A stretch of 64,000 bases of DNA from JAFGRU01 sp963665915 (GTDB lineage Bacteria > Desulfobacterota > Desulfuromonadia > Desulfuromonadales > JAAYDE01), in the NCBI GenBank assembly GCA_963665915.2, contig CAXXSG010000005.1, positions 124,001 through 188,000 on the forward strand. Reading direction: 5' to 3'. Positions 43,773-52,881 of this stretch are shown here, one piece after another. Both the position numbers and the translations under genes were made by a program. The notes below the pieces were generated by a model. The model did no database searches, was not told the DNA's origin, and saw nothing but the letters and a program-made list of their open reading frames with translations. Every line of letters starts with the position of its first letter. Position 1 is the first letter of the stretch.

Positions 43773-45182
43773 TCAGCAGTCGTAATAAAGCTCGAACTCG
43801 GCGGGGACAGGACGCATACGAATGTTATCAACTTCATTTTCACGCTTGTAGCTGAGCCACATATCGATGACATCCTGAGTGAATACGTCCCCTTTAAGCA
43901 GCCAGTCATGATCTTCTTCGAGTGCATTGAGGGCCTCTTCAAGAGAACCTGCCACTTTGGGAACATCCTTGAGTTCCTCGGGGGAAAGGCCGTAAATATC
44001 CTTATCCAGGGGCTCACCCGGATCGATTTTGTTTTCAATGCCGTCAAGACCGGCCATCAGCATGGCGGCAAAGCAGAGGTAGCCGTTGCTGGAAGGGTCA
44101 GGAGTCCGATATTCAACGCGCTTGGCTTTGGGGTTGCTTGTCACCGGAATACGCAGGGATGCCGAGCGGTTGCGGTTGGAGTAAGCCAGGTTGACCGGTG
44201 CTTCAAAACCGGGGACAAGGCGTTTGTAAGAATTGGTGCTCGGGTTGGTGAAAGCACACAATGCCTTGGCGTGCTTCATAATCCCGCCGATGTAATAGAG
44301 ACCCATTTTGGACAAGCCGCCGTAGCTGTCACCGGCAAACATGTTTGCTCCATCCTTCCATAAAGACACATGGCAGTGCATCCCTGAACCATTGTCGCCA
44401 TAGATGGGCTTGGGCATAAAAGTAACCGTCTTGCCGTTTCTGTAGGCGACGTTCTTGATGATGTATTTGAACCACTGCAGTTCATCCCCCATGGCCAGCA
44501 GGGAGTTGAAGCGCATATCAATTTCACACTGCCCACCGGTAGCCACCTCGTGATGCATACATTCAATATGCATACCGACCTTCTGCAGTTCCTCAACCAT
44601 CTCATTGCGCAGGTCTACTAGGGAGTCGGTGGGAGAGCAGGGGAAATAGCCTTCCTTGTGGCGGGGTTTGTATCCGAGGTTGGGGAATTCTTCGCGCCCG
44701 GAGTTCCATATTCCCTCGTTGGAATCAATAGCGTAAAAAGATTGATTAACATCGCTTGCATAACGGACATCGTCAAAAATGAAAAATTCCGGTTCGGGAC
44801 CGAAGTAAGCCGTATCAGCAATACCGGCAGATTTGAGATACGATTCTGCCTTCTGGGCAATGTAGCGGGGATCGCGGGAATAACCTTCTCGGGTAATGGG
44901 GTCGACAATGTTGCAAATCAGACTCAACGTCGGCTTGGCAACAAAAGGATCGATCTTGGCAGTAGACGGATCAGGTACGATCAGCATATCGCTGTTGTGA
45001 ATCGGCTGCCAACCGCGGATGGAGGAACCATCAAAGCCAAGGCCCTCCTCAAAGGTTTCCTCACTCAATTCTGCTATCGGAGCTGAAAAATGCTGCCAGA
45101 TCCCAACAAAATCGAGAAACTTGAAATCAACGACTTGCAGTTCATTCTCTTTAACAAATTGCATTACTTCCGTAGGTGTCAT
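43773..45182 (-). CDS. glnA: Glutamine synthetase type I
   Basis: A 469-residue GS, the central ammonium-assimilation enzyme (glutamate + NH3 + ATP to glutamine). Signatures: the beta-Grasp FDGSSIRGW, the ATP motif KPIYGDNGSGMHCHVSLW, NRSASLRIP, and the adenylylation region KDIYGLSPEE, so control by GlnE is likely (GSI-beta). It lies 51 nt after glnB and is driven from the sigma-54 promoter ahead of glnB. Confidence 0.98.
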   Translation of the reverse strand: MTPTEVMQFVKENELQVVDFKFLDFVGIWQHFSAPIAELSEETFEEGLGFDGSSIRGWQPIHNSDMLIVPDPSTAKIDPFVAKPTLSLICNIVDPITREGYSRDPRYIAQKAESYLKSAGIADTAYFGPEPEFFIFDDVRYASDVNQSFYAIDSNEGIWNSGREEFPNLGYKPRHKEGYFPCSPTDSLVDLRNEMVEELQKVGMHIECMHHEVATGGQCEIDMRFNSLLAMGDELQWFKYIIKNVAYRNGKTVTFMPKPIYGDNGSGMHCHVSLWKDGANMFAGDSYGGLSKMGLYYIGGIMKHAKALCAFTNPSTNSYKRLVPGFEAPVNLAYSNRNRSASLRIPVTSNPKAKRVEYRTPDPSSNGYLCFAAMLMAGLDGIENKIDPGEPLDKDIYGLSPEELKDVPKVAGSLEEALNALEEDHDWLLKGDVFTQDVIDMWLSYKRENEVDNIRMRPVPAEFELYYDC

Positions 45183-45233
45183 CTCTCTTCCTCTCTCTCC
45201 TTGGTTTAATTGGGTATATCAAAAGGGGGACGC

Positions 45234-45572
45234 TTATAAAGCATCTTCGCCTTTATCACCTGTCCGGATGCGGATGGCTTCCTCGACGGGAAGGACAAAA
45301 ATCTTCCCATCCCCTATCCTCCCAGTTTTAGCCACTTCCTCTATGGTTTCAACCACCTTGCCGACAAGGTCATCTGAAATTACGATTTCCATTTTGATTT
45401 TGGGGATAAAATCCACCACGTATTCGGCCCCACGATAAAGTTCTGTATGCCCTTTCTGACGGCCAAATCCCTTGACTTCGCTTACGGTTATCCCCTGGAT
45501 ACCGATTTCACTTAATGCTTCCTTGACCTCATCCAGTTTAAAAGGCTTGATGATACATTCGATTTTTTTCAT
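45234..45572 (-). CDS. glnB: Nitrogen regulatory protein PII (GlnB)
   Basis: A 112-residue PII protein starting MKKIECIIKPFKLDEV, with Tyr51 in GAEYVVDF and the second signature TGRIGDGKIFVLPVEEA. It closely resembles GlnK at 15.7 kb; here the partner is glnA, so it is called GlnB. It should sense 2-oxoglutarate, ATP/ADP and glutamine status and signal to GlnE/NtrB-type targets. Confidence 0.96.
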   Translation of the reverse strand: MKKIECIIKPFKLDEVKEALSEIGIQGITVSEVKGFGRQKGHTELYRGAEYVVDFIPKIKMEIVISDDLVGKVVETIEEVAKTGRIGDGKIFVLPVEEAIRIRTGDKGEDAL

Positions 45573-45705
45573 ATTTTTGAATCCTCCCGGAAAAAATGGT
45601 GTTTCAAATTAAGACGTGGCAGTAATTGCGAATGATGGATTGAAATTAGCCCTGCAACAATACCCTGTCAGCACTTAGAGTAACTCAACTCGGTTCATCA
45701 ATAGA

Positions 45706-45720
45706 GCAAATAATTTGCCC
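45706..45720 (-). promoter_or_regulatory. Sigma-54 promoter of glnB-glnA
   Basis: Minus strand GGGCAAATTATTTGC. GG and GC are exactly 10 nt apart and the -12 element TTGC is perfect; the -24 element is one or two bases off TGGCAC. The leader would be about 120 nt. The rest of the gap from 45573 to 45890 holds no gene, and no NtrC palindrome like that of glnK was seen. Confidence 0.6.
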
Positions 45721-45890
45721 AATAAATCTAAAAAAGAAACAATTTTATAACATACTTGTTTTAAAAGCTTTTTCTATTCAGAAAAATAAAATTTCGGGCA
45801 AAAGTCTATTAATTGAATTTTTTCTGCTTAATTTTTAGGCTCTTTTTTTACTGGATTGCCTTTTTTTTAGACAGGTTTGAACGTTGGCAG

Positions 45891-46442
45891 TTAAGGCAAA
45901 TTCCTGTTTTCTGCCAACATTGGATTGTCGGATTCAGCAACCCATTCTAAATACATTTGCCACTCTTCTTCAAAATTGGGGGTAAAAACATCTTTTCCCA
46001 AAAATTTCCCCACTTCATCCCTGCTCCAGAACCTCAACTCATCAATTTCACAACGGTCAAATTTGAACGGGCCATCATTAACTGTCAGATAGGTGGCTAC
46101 ATTTTCCGCCTCCAGCGAATTCCGAATTTTGGAGTAATACAGGAAAGTCAGCTCTGGATGCTCAAGACCAAGTTCCTCATGGCCCTCCCGAAAAGCAGCA
46201 TCCAGATATCCCTCCCCCGGAGCCAAATGGCCACCAACACTTGTATCCCAGCGACCTGGTTGGATATCTTTGGACAAAGACCTCTTCTGAAGAAGAACGT
46301 TTCCCTGACAATTGAAAACCAGAATATGAGCCACCCTGTGGATTAGTGAAGGGTTGCCATGACACTGAGCACGTGTGGCCTGACCAACGACCCTGTCCTC
46401 TGTGTCAACTATCTCGAAGATTTCGTCCCCTGTATTGTCCAT
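45891..46442 (-). CDS. Nudix hydrolase
   Basis: A 183-residue protein with a complete Nudix box, GHLAPGEGYLDAAFREGHEE plus LGL. The N-terminal DEIFEIVDTEDRVVGQATR resembles the YfcD/isopentenyl-diphosphate isomerase-like branch, which acts on nucleoside diphosphate-X or prenyl substrates. It starts 5 nt after the DUF2148 gene, so the two form an operon. Substrate unknown. Confidence 0.9.
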   Translation of the reverse strand: MDNTGDEIFEIVDTEDRVVGQATRAQCHGNPSLIHRVAHILVFNCQGNVLLQKRSLSKDIQPGRWDTSVGGHLAPGEGYLDAAFREGHEELGLEHPELTFLYYSKIRNSLEAENVATYLTVNDGPFKFDRCEIDELRFWSRDEVGKFLGKDVFTPNFEEEWQMYLEWVAESDNPMLAENRNLP

Positions 46443-46447
46443 GACCT

Positions 46448-46978
46448 CTACTTTCTGTCAAAGAAGGGATTTTTCCCGGTGGCTGAAAGCGGTATGGCGA
46501 AAGCAACACGAACATCCTCACCAAGCATACCAAGTTCCACCGCTGCTTTTCCGGCACTGTAAAGGATGCGATTGTCGATGCGCAGATCAGCCGCCCGGCT
46601 TACCGCAGAACCCAGGGCAATGCCCAAATCTCCGCTGTTAAAGGAGCAGACACCTCCCGCTTCCAGGAGAGCATCACAGTTTTTAAAACCGCAGTACCCG
46701 CAATTTGGAAGACCCAGAGGACTTTCCCGAGTTCCAATGAGAATCATCACATGCACTTGATCCACATTCTCAGCGTCCCGGGAAAAAAACTTCAAACTGT
46801 CCCGCAAAGCGATCTCCCTCATTTTGTCGGCAATCTTCAGCTTTTCCTCAGCGGTGACCAAAACCGTCGTTAAAAGATCCCGCCCTTTGCCTTTCGGGGC
46901 CGTTCGGGCAGCAATACAAATCAGATTTGCTGAAGCCAGCAAACCTTCTTCCTTCATTTCATGATCAAAACTGATCAT
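46448..46978 (-). CDS. DUF2148 ferredoxin-domain protein
   Basis: A 176-residue protein with a Cys cluster NCGYCGFKNCDALLEAGGVC that should hold a [4Fe-4S] centre, as in the DUF2148 family, which is common in anaerobes. ATG 46978 (MISFDHEMKEEG) has GGAGG just upstream; the longer frame is not used. Function unknown; a redox or electron-carrier role is inferred. Confidence 0.85.
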   Translation of the reverse strand: MISFDHEMKEEGLLASANLICIAARTAPKGKGRDLLTTVLVTAEEKLKIADKMREIALRDSLKFFSRDAENVDQVHVMILIGTRESPLGLPNCGYCGFKNCDALLEAGGVCSFNSGDLGIALGSAVSRAADLRIDNRILYSAGKAAVELGMLGEDVRVAFAIPLSATGKNPFFDRK

Positions 46979-47196
46979 AAGACCTCCTTCTTTTGGCCCG
47001 CTTACCAGGCGCAAACCTGCAACAATTTATTTCAATCGGAAATCGCCGCCATCAGAGTGTTTATTTTCCAAAAAAGCATTTTTCTTCATCCAAATTATTC
47101 TTGTAAGCCACTTTTTACTATGTTATTGCATTTTAGCGAACTGTGAAATTATAGCCTATTTTTTCAAAAATAACCCATAAAGAAGGGATCAAAGCT

Positions 47197-48009
47197 ATGG
47201 CCGCCATTCACCCCAGTGCTTTTGTGCATTCCAGCGCTCAACTCGCAGATGATGTGGAAATTGGTCCCCAGGTCTTTATTGATGCCGATGTTGCTATCGG
47301 GGCAGGCACAAAAATCATGCACGGAGCACATATCGCCCGCTGGACAACACTGGGTGAAAAAAACCTGGTTTACCCCCACGCTATTATCGGTCACGACCCT
47401 CAGGACATCGGCTATAACGGAGAAGAATCCTACACCATAATCGGCAATAAAAATATCATGCGAGAAGGCTTTACGGTTCATAGAGGAAATCGGGAAAAAA
47501 CAACCACTCATATCGGCAATCAGAATTTCTTCATGGTAAACAGCCATGTTGGCCACAACAGCCATATCGGAAACAACAACATTCTCGTCAATGGTTCGCT
47601 TCTTGCAGGTCATGTAGTTGTGGGAGACAGGGTTCTGTTGTCCGGTCAAACTGTCGTACATCAATTTGTTCGCATAGGTTCTTACGCAATGATGCGTGGC
47701 AAAGCCGGAATCTCAAAAGACCTGCCGCCATTCTGTCTCTGTGATGGGGACAACAAAGCACGAGGCATCAATTCAGTCGGTCTTCAACGCAACGATTTTT
47801 CCCCACAGAGAATTCGTGCAATAAAAGAGGCCTTCAAAATTATTTTTCGCTCTGGAATGAAGCTTTCCAGCGCCTTGGAATATATAGAAAAAAACCACAA
47901 TGTGACTGATGATGTAAGGCAGTTATTAGATTTTATTCTGGCCAGTGAAAAAGGCATCATCAATGGCACAGTCTCCGAATCAGCCAAAAAAAATATGGCC
48001 AGACTTTAA
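47197..48009 (+). CDS. lpxA: LpxA-like acyl-ACP-UDP-N-acetylglucosamine O-acyltransferase
   Basis: A 270-residue left-handed beta-helix protein with hexapeptide repeats and a C-terminal helical domain. The catalytic region FFMVNSHVGHNSHIGNN contains the His pair equivalent to E. coli H122/H125, and TVVHQFVRIGSYAMM matches TAVHQFCIIGAHVMV. It would do the first step of lipid A synthesis. The usual neighbours lpxD, fabZ and lpxB are absent, so it may be a stand-alone or second copy. GAAGGGA precedes the ATG. Confidence 0.88.
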   Translation: MAAIHPSAFVHSSAQLADDVEIGPQVFIDADVAIGAGTKIMHGAHIARWTTLGEKNLVYPHAIIGHDPQDIGYNGEESYTIIGNKNIMREGFTVHRGNREKTTTHIGNQNFFMVNSHVGHNSHIGNNNILVNGSLLAGHVVVGDRVLLSGQTVVHQFVRIGSYAMMRGKAGISKDLPPFCLCDGDNKARGINSVGLQRNDFSPQRIRAIKEAFKIIFRSGMKLSSALEYIEKNHNVTDDVRQLLDFILASEKGIINGTVSESAKKNMARL

Positions 48010-48095
48010 GCTTTTCTTCTCGCCTTTTCCTGACCTGGCCTATTTTTTTTGATGCCGAATGAAATTTCCCATACGGAATTTTCGAGGGAACGCCG

Positions 48096-50288
48096 ATGGA
48101 AAAGGTAGAACAAAAGATTGGAATACAAACTCAGGAATCGTCTCTTGAGGCATTTTCCAATTTTATTCAACAACTGAATATTTTCAGAAGACACCTTTCC
48201 ACCTATCCCTCCGATCACCCTGTCCTCACCTACTCAGCTGACAAAGTCCTTCAGTTGCATCCCGAATTATTCCGGGACACAGACAAAGTCCAGTGTGCCG
48301 TTGTAAAAAAAGCCCTCTTTTTCGAAGAAACCCAACTCGACAAAAAAAACAAAACTTTTCAGGATTTTGCCGCCGCACTCTCCTCTAAAGGGATTATCGT
48401 CCTGAATTTCAGAAAAGGCCTTACTCATAACGAATTGTTCGATTTCTGCAATTTTCTGAATCAATCCCAAGAAGAAATCATCGAACAAGGCGGTATTGAA
48501 CAAGCGTTGAAGCGAAAAAAATTCCAATATATTCAGGCCCTCAAAATGAATTACAACGCCTTTCAAGTTTTGGAGGGCACAGCCTCTCACCAGGATGGAA
48601 AAGAGAATCAAAAAGAACCGGACAGTCTCTGGGAAAAATTTGCCAGATCACTTCTTGAGGATTCGACCGACCTCGGAGGTGAATCAGTAGCAGGATCAAT
48701 AGTTGACCCTGTTCAATTAGCTGACTTTCTTAATACCCAACTCAAATCCTCCGGTGAATCGAATTCAGCAAACACCCAAAAAAACCTCGATTTTCTTTTG
48801 GAAAAATTTGAAAGAGAAGGGGTGGATAGTTATTTTTATTATGCTCAAGCTATGGAAAATTTTGGGAAGTTTGTCGAGAACCTCTCACCTCAGCTGCGCT
48901 CACAGTTTTTGAAGGGGGTTTTCAACAATTATGGCAATCGCCATACAAGCGTTGAAAAAGTATTAAATCGTTTTTCCAGCAAGACTATCCTCAATATTCT
49001 CAATGACATCAGCTCAAAAAACCTGGCCGTATCTGAAACTGTTTTTACCCTCCTGGGGAACATGTCTCAAAGCTCGGCACTCAAGTCCCGAGATAAAAAG
49101 ACCCGTTTCAACTCCCAGATGGAAAACAAATTAAAGACGTTGTTCCAGGAGGACCTCACCGAACAATTCCTCAATGAGGATTACCAAAAAACTCTTGAAG
49201 GCCTGGCCAATCATAAAATCAAGGCGACTGAAGAGATCCTGAAAGAAATTTCCAATCCCCAGGAAGAGCTTTCCCCCCACAAGGTTGAAATTCAACTTGG
49301 CCATGTCGTTCTGGAACTGCTCAATGCCGCAACAGATCTAGAGTCCCAAGAAGAAATCAAAAAAAATATATTCCAGTCCGTAAATTACTTTCTGGAAACC
49401 AGTGACTTTTCATCCATTCAAAAAATTCACACACGTTTAATTGAGAACCAATCCAAATCCGAGGGAAATACAGCTGATTTCTATCAGGACTTACTCAGCT
49501 GTTTTGAGCAACCAGAGTTTCTGAACGAGGTCCTGCCCGGGCTCAATTCCTGGGGCAAGGAAAAGCTGGAAGAAATTCGGATTCTTATTCAAAGTGTCGG
49601 TTATTCATTTGTTCCAGCCCTTCTGGACTGCCTGGCAGAGGAATCAAAACGAACCACAAGGAAATTTCTTCTGGAACAAATTTACCATGTTGCGCCCCAG
49701 GGGCCAATCGATCCAATTATAAGCCGTTTAAAGGATCGCCGCTGGTTTGTAGTCAGAAACATCGTGGTTATATTACGAACTATTGGAGATCCCTCGGCTT
49801 TGAAAAACCTTGAAAAGCTATCTACCTTTCCTCATCCAAAAGTTCGTTTTGAAATCATTAAAACATTCCTGCATTTTCAGCACCCCCTTGGAATAAAATT
49901 CCTTCTTGATGATCTTGACAATCCGGATGCAGAGATAAGATCCAACGCCATCGTACTTGCGGAACATTGCCAGGCCAAGGGCGTCAAAGACAAACTTCTC
50001 GAATTGCTCCAGAAAAAAGGTTTTAAAACCATTGACCTCGACACAAAAAAGCAGATCATCAAAACATTGGGAGTTCTCAGCAATCCTGCTGTTCTTCCGA
50101 TTCTGAAAAAGCTCCTTTCTTCCTACTCCCTGCTGAACCCTTCAAAAAACCGCGAACTGAAAAAGGAAATCACCCGCTCTTTGTCCAGCTACCCTGAAGG
50201 CGCAGTAAAAGATATTATCCGCAAAATCGCAACGTCCCGAAATGAAGAACTGGCCGAAGAAGCTGAAGACGTGGGAACCAAGTTTTAG
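48096..50288 (+). CDS. Large HEAT-repeat protein with N-terminal sensory-like module
   Basis: A 730-residue cytoplasmic protein, mostly helical. The C-terminal 220 residues hold HEAT/armadillo-type repeats (DPIISRLKDRRWFVVRNIV, PKVRFEIIKTFLHFQH, NPDAEIRSNAIVLAEHCQAK). The N-terminal 140 residues resemble the N-terminus of the next protein: HPVLTYSADK, then FQDFAAALSSKGIIVLNFRKG, LTHNELFDFCNFLNQ. It lies 12 nt before the HD-GYP gene. Probably a scaffold in the same signalling unit, by context. Confidence 0.85.
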   Translation: MEKVEQKIGIQTQESSLEAFSNFIQQLNIFRRHLSTYPSDHPVLTYSADKVLQLHPELFRDTDKVQCAVVKKALFFEETQLDKKNKTFQDFAAALSSKGIIVLNFRKGLTHNELFDFCNFLNQSQEEIIEQGGIEQALKRKKFQYIQALKMNYNAFQVLEGTASHQDGKENQKEPDSLWEKFARSLLEDSTDLGGESVAGSIVDPVQLADFLNTQLKSSGESNSANTQKNLDFLLEKFEREGVDSYFYYAQAMENFGKFVENLSPQLRSQFLKGVFNNYGNRHTSVEKVLNRFSSKTILNILNDISSKNLAVSETVFTLLGNMSQSSALKSRDKKTRFNSQMENKLKTLFQEDLTEQFLNEDYQKTLEGLANHKIKATEEILKEISNPQEELSPHKVEIQLGHVVLELLNAATDLESQEEIKKNIFQSVNYFLETSDFSSIQKIHTRLIENQSKSEGNTADFYQDLLSCFEQPEFLNEVLPGLNSWGKEKLEEIRILIQSVGYSFVPALLDCLAEESKRTTRKFLLEQIYHVAPQGPIDPIISRLKDRRWFVVRNIVVILRTIGDPSALKNLEKLSTFPHPKVRFEIIKTFLHFQHPLGIKFLLDDLDNPDAEIRSNAIVLAEHCQAKGVKDKLLELLQKKGFKTIDLDTKKQIIKTLGVLSNPAVLPILKKLLSSYSLLNPSKNRELKKEITRSLSSYPEGAVKDIIRKIATSRNEELAEEAEDVGTKF

Positions 50289-50300
50289 GAAAGCAATGTC

Positions 50301-51506
50301 ATGAATCAGGACACCTCAAAGGACTATCAGGAGTTTATCCGCTTTATTGCCATGGCTGTGGCAAACATTTCCCTGTATTCAAAGCATCATCCTCAAGTCC
50401 TTCGCCTTGGCCAACAAGCGGCTGACAAATTGAAAAAGGTCATAGGTGAGAAAAAATCGCTGTCCTTCCTGCGGATTGACGATGATCTCGTTGTCGATAA
50501 TGTGCCCCTGACAAAAAGCATCTACCTTTCCAGGCTCGTGCGCGTCCTGCGCCATCACGGAATTGAACATATTTCATTTTCAAACCAGATCACGGGTGAT
50601 GATTTGCTTTCCTTCATTTCCAGTCTTCTTAGCAAGGAAAAACAAAAACTCTGTACCGGCAGAAATATCACTCTTGGGCATGTTGAAATTAAACAACACG
50701 GCCAGACGAACGATCTGGAAGCCGCAACTGAGCAGTTAAAAAGATTACAACTCTGCGATATTCCAAACGCGGAAATGCTCAAATTTGCTGAAATATATGA
50801 GGAAATCAAAAATAAAAAGAAATTGCATGTTAAAGGGGTGGGAGAAATTGTCGCCTGCTTTATCGATACGTTGAGAAATGAGGCCGATTCTTTTTTGGCT
50901 CTCGCCTCTATCCGCATGATGGATGAGTATACATTCACCCATTCAACAAATGTCTGTGTATTGAATCTGGCTCAGGCTCTTGCCCTGAATATCGAAGGTC
51001 CTCTCCTGCATGACATCGGAGTGGCAGCCATGCTTCATGATGTGGGAAAACTGTTCATACCAGAGGAGGTCCTCTGTAAGCCTGGCAAGCTGACCGACGA
51101 AGAGTGGAACCTCATTCAGCAACATCCCGTGAAAGGAGCCCAGTACCTGCTCGATACCCCCGGTCTTACCCCTCTTGCAACAGTGACGGCTTTTGAGCAT
51201 CACCGGAAATATAACGGCGGGGGCTACCCCCGTGTAAGCGGAGAATGGGAATTAAACCTGTGCAGCCAGATGACCGCAATTTCCGATATTTTTGACGCAT
51301 TAAGAACTAAGCGAAGCTATCGCGATCCACTGGAAATGAATACCGTTCTTGAAAAAATTGCGGATCTGGCCGGGACCGAACTCCATCCAGGGCTGACAAA
51401 AAATTTCCTCGCCCTGCTTGCCCCTTTTGTTCACCCCGTTGATGAAAACAGCGAAAACAGCCAAAAAGATCTGGAAGAAATCCAGAAAGCCTCCGGAGAC
51501 AGTTAG
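50301..51506 (+). CDS. HD-GYP domain protein (c-di-GMP phosphodiesterase type)
   Basis: A 401-residue protein. Residues 1-140 form the module shared with the upstream HEAT protein (SKHHPQVLRLGQQAADKL, LVRVLRHHGIEHISFSNQIT, GDDLLSFISSLLS). The HD-GYP domain follows, with LHDVGKLFIPEEVL, QQHPVKGAQ and the GYP motif HHRKYNGGGYPR, where GGGYP replaces the more common GSGYP. Metal ligands are present, so c-di-GMP hydrolysis is plausible. Cotranscribed with the HEAT gene. Confidence 0.92.
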   Translation: MNQDTSKDYQEFIRFIAMAVANISLYSKHHPQVLRLGQQAADKLKKVIGEKKSLSFLRIDDDLVVDNVPLTKSIYLSRLVRVLRHHGIEHISFSNQITGDDLLSFISSLLSKEKQKLCTGRNITLGHVEIKQHGQTNDLEAATEQLKRLQLCDIPNAEMLKFAEIYEEIKNKKKLHVKGVGEIVACFIDTLRNEADSFLALASIRMMDEYTFTHSTNVCVLNLAQALALNIEGPLLHDIGVAAMLHDVGKLFIPEEVLCKPGKLTDEEWNLIQQHPVKGAQYLLDTPGLTPLATVTAFEHHRKYNGGGYPRVSGEWELNLCSQMTAISDIFDALRTKRSYRDPLEMNTVLEKIADLAGTELHPGLTKNFLALLAPFVHPVDENSENSQKDLEEIQKASGDS

Positions 51507-51607
51507 CCTCAACTCATTTCCCCCTAGACTGCAGTTCACTCTCGTCTCAAAAAATTAACGATCTATTTCGCCAGTTCTTCATGAGGTGTTTTTGCGCAAT
51601 TGGCACA

Positions 51608-51874
51608 TCAGATCTTGCAAATGCCTCCTTCTGCCTGCGGACAGGCATTAGAGATTTTTGCGGTCAGAACCACCTCATGTTGTTCCGAAACTTTCTCAAA
51701 AGCTTTTTGGATGAGATTAAAAACAACAGAACTTTCTCCACCGACAATGGTACTCATAGCTCCTGGTATTACCCGGACCTCCCGGTTTTCAAAAACCTCG
51801 CTAAAAAGATCGATCGGAGTGGATAAATCCTTGGTGCGAAGTGCATAAAGACTTAGTTCCACCTGAATATACAT
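51608..51874 (-). CDS. MTH1187/YkoF-type thiamine-binding family protein
   Basis: An 88-residue protein beginning MYIQVELSLYALRTKDLSTP, with SDL-like IDLFSEVFENREVRVIPGAMSTIVGG, the DUF77/MTH1187 consensus. ATG 51874 has GGGAGG 8 nt upstream. The Cys-containing tail (NACPQAEGGICKI) is an unusual addition. The family forms ferredoxin-like dimers/tetramers and some members bind thiamine; the role here is unknown. Confidence 0.8.
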   Translation of the reverse strand: MYIQVELSLYALRTKDLSTPIDLFSEVFENREVRVIPGAMSTIVGGESSVVFNLIQKAFEKVSEQHEVVLTAKISNACPQAEGGICKI

Positions 51875-51902
51875 ATTCATACCTCCCTCACCCGAGACAC
51901 AA

Positions 51903-51927
51903 AAGGCGCCTTTCAACAAGGCGCCTT
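51903..51927 (-). terminator. Hairpin after desulfoferrodoxin
   Basis: Two copies of the palindrome AAGGCGCCTT (51903-51912 and 51918-51927) pair around a 5-nt loop. The T-run is better on the plus strand (TTTTTAC), weaker on the minus strand, so direction is ambiguous. Confidence 0.6.
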
Positions 51928-51955
51928 TTTACTTTTAGCAGCATTAATCCTCTGA

Positions 51956-52339
51956 CTACCCCTTTGCGGACCAGAGACCATGCAAGTTACAATATTCACG
52001 GACGGTTAATTGATCAGCTGAAATGGTAAAAACAGCCTCCGGCACATCACCAGGCTTCAAAAACTGCCTGTAAGCTTTTCCGTCAGCCACAATTTCCACC
52101 CACTCGATGTAGTGCTGTTCAAGCATCGGGTGAGGCACACTACCCACTTTAACCGTAACAATCCCATTTGTCTTCTCGACAACGGGAACGTGCTTTTCTT
52201 TTCCCTCCTGTGCAGCACCTTTTTCTTCCATATTTTTCATTTTTTCAGCGCAACAAACCAGTGCGCCGGCTTCGCCACGCAAAACCTCGACAACATTACC
52301 ACAAATGTCACAAAAATATATTTCCAATTGCTTGGCCAT
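51956..52339 (-). CDS. dfx: Desulfoferrodoxin (2Fe superoxide reductase)
   Basis: Reduces superoxide to hydrogen peroxide without making O2, typical of anaerobes. 127 residues. The N-terminal desulforedoxin domain has CDIC and LVCCAEKM, the FeCys4 ligands. The C-terminal neelaredoxin domain has EKHVPVVE, HPMLEQHYIEWVEI and CNLHGLW, giving the four His and one Cys of the active centre. ATG 52339 has GGAGG 6 nt upstream. An electron donor such as rubredoxin is not in the window. Confidence 0.96.
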   Translation of the reverse strand: MAKQLEIYFCDICGNVVEVLRGEAGALVCCAEKMKNMEEKGAAQEGKEKHVPVVEKTNGIVTVKVGSVPHPMLEQHYIEWVEIVADGKAYRQFLKPGDVPEAVFTISADQLTVREYCNLHGLWSAKG

Positions 52340-52542
52340 GTATTCCTCCATTGAAATGTTAAAAACAGTCAGACCAGACCTGAGGAAAAGCGTACCATAC
52401 AAAATTTTCAGTGCAACTTGGACTGTCGGTATCCATGAAAGAAATTTAACCCGATAAAAATGGTAAGGTTTATCTGTCGGATTTTATTACGCGCCAGGGA
52501 CACATCAGCAAGAAAAAGGAAAGAAATGACCAGTAGCAGTGC

Positions 52543-52881
52543 CTAGCGGGAAAAGTGGAGAACTTTTCCAGGAGCTGATTTTTTATCCGGTGTTTTAACA
52601 AACCCGGCGGGATCATTCATGACTTCTTGAAATTCCTGAAAATGCCCCCAGAAAATTTCAACCATTTTATTCATGCGGGCAACAGGGTCCTTGTATTTGC
52701 TCAGAGTCGCTTCAATTTTGAATTGCAGTCCGTTTGCCCGGGCCTGATATTCAGGCGGGAAGCTATTAATGGTCTCCTGAATTAACTTCTTCCGCTCGGC
52801 CTCGAATAACTCAGGGTCTTTTTGAAACAGGCCAGTCAGTTTTTCAATTGAACCTTGGGTCTCAAAACACTCATCAGACAT
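52543..52881 (-). CDS. DUF3135-like protein
   Basis: A 112-residue soluble helical protein. The segment LFQKDPELFEAERKKLIQET, then FPPEYQARANGLQFKIE, matches the DUF3135 pattern. ATG 52881 (MSDECFETQG) has CAGGAG upstream; the longer frame is not used. Function unknown. Confidence 0.75.
   Translation of the reverse strand: MSDECFETQGSIEKLTGLFQKDPELFEAERKKLIQETINSFPPEYQARANGLQFKIEATLSKYKDPVARMNKMVEIFWGHFQEFQEVMNDPAGFVKTPDKKSAPGKVLHFSR

Noticed and set aside
43644..44363. 239-codon plus-strand ORF running from the thrC end into glnA
   Set aside because: Antisense to glnA over most of its length, crosses the strong 43713 terminator, and has no domain signature.
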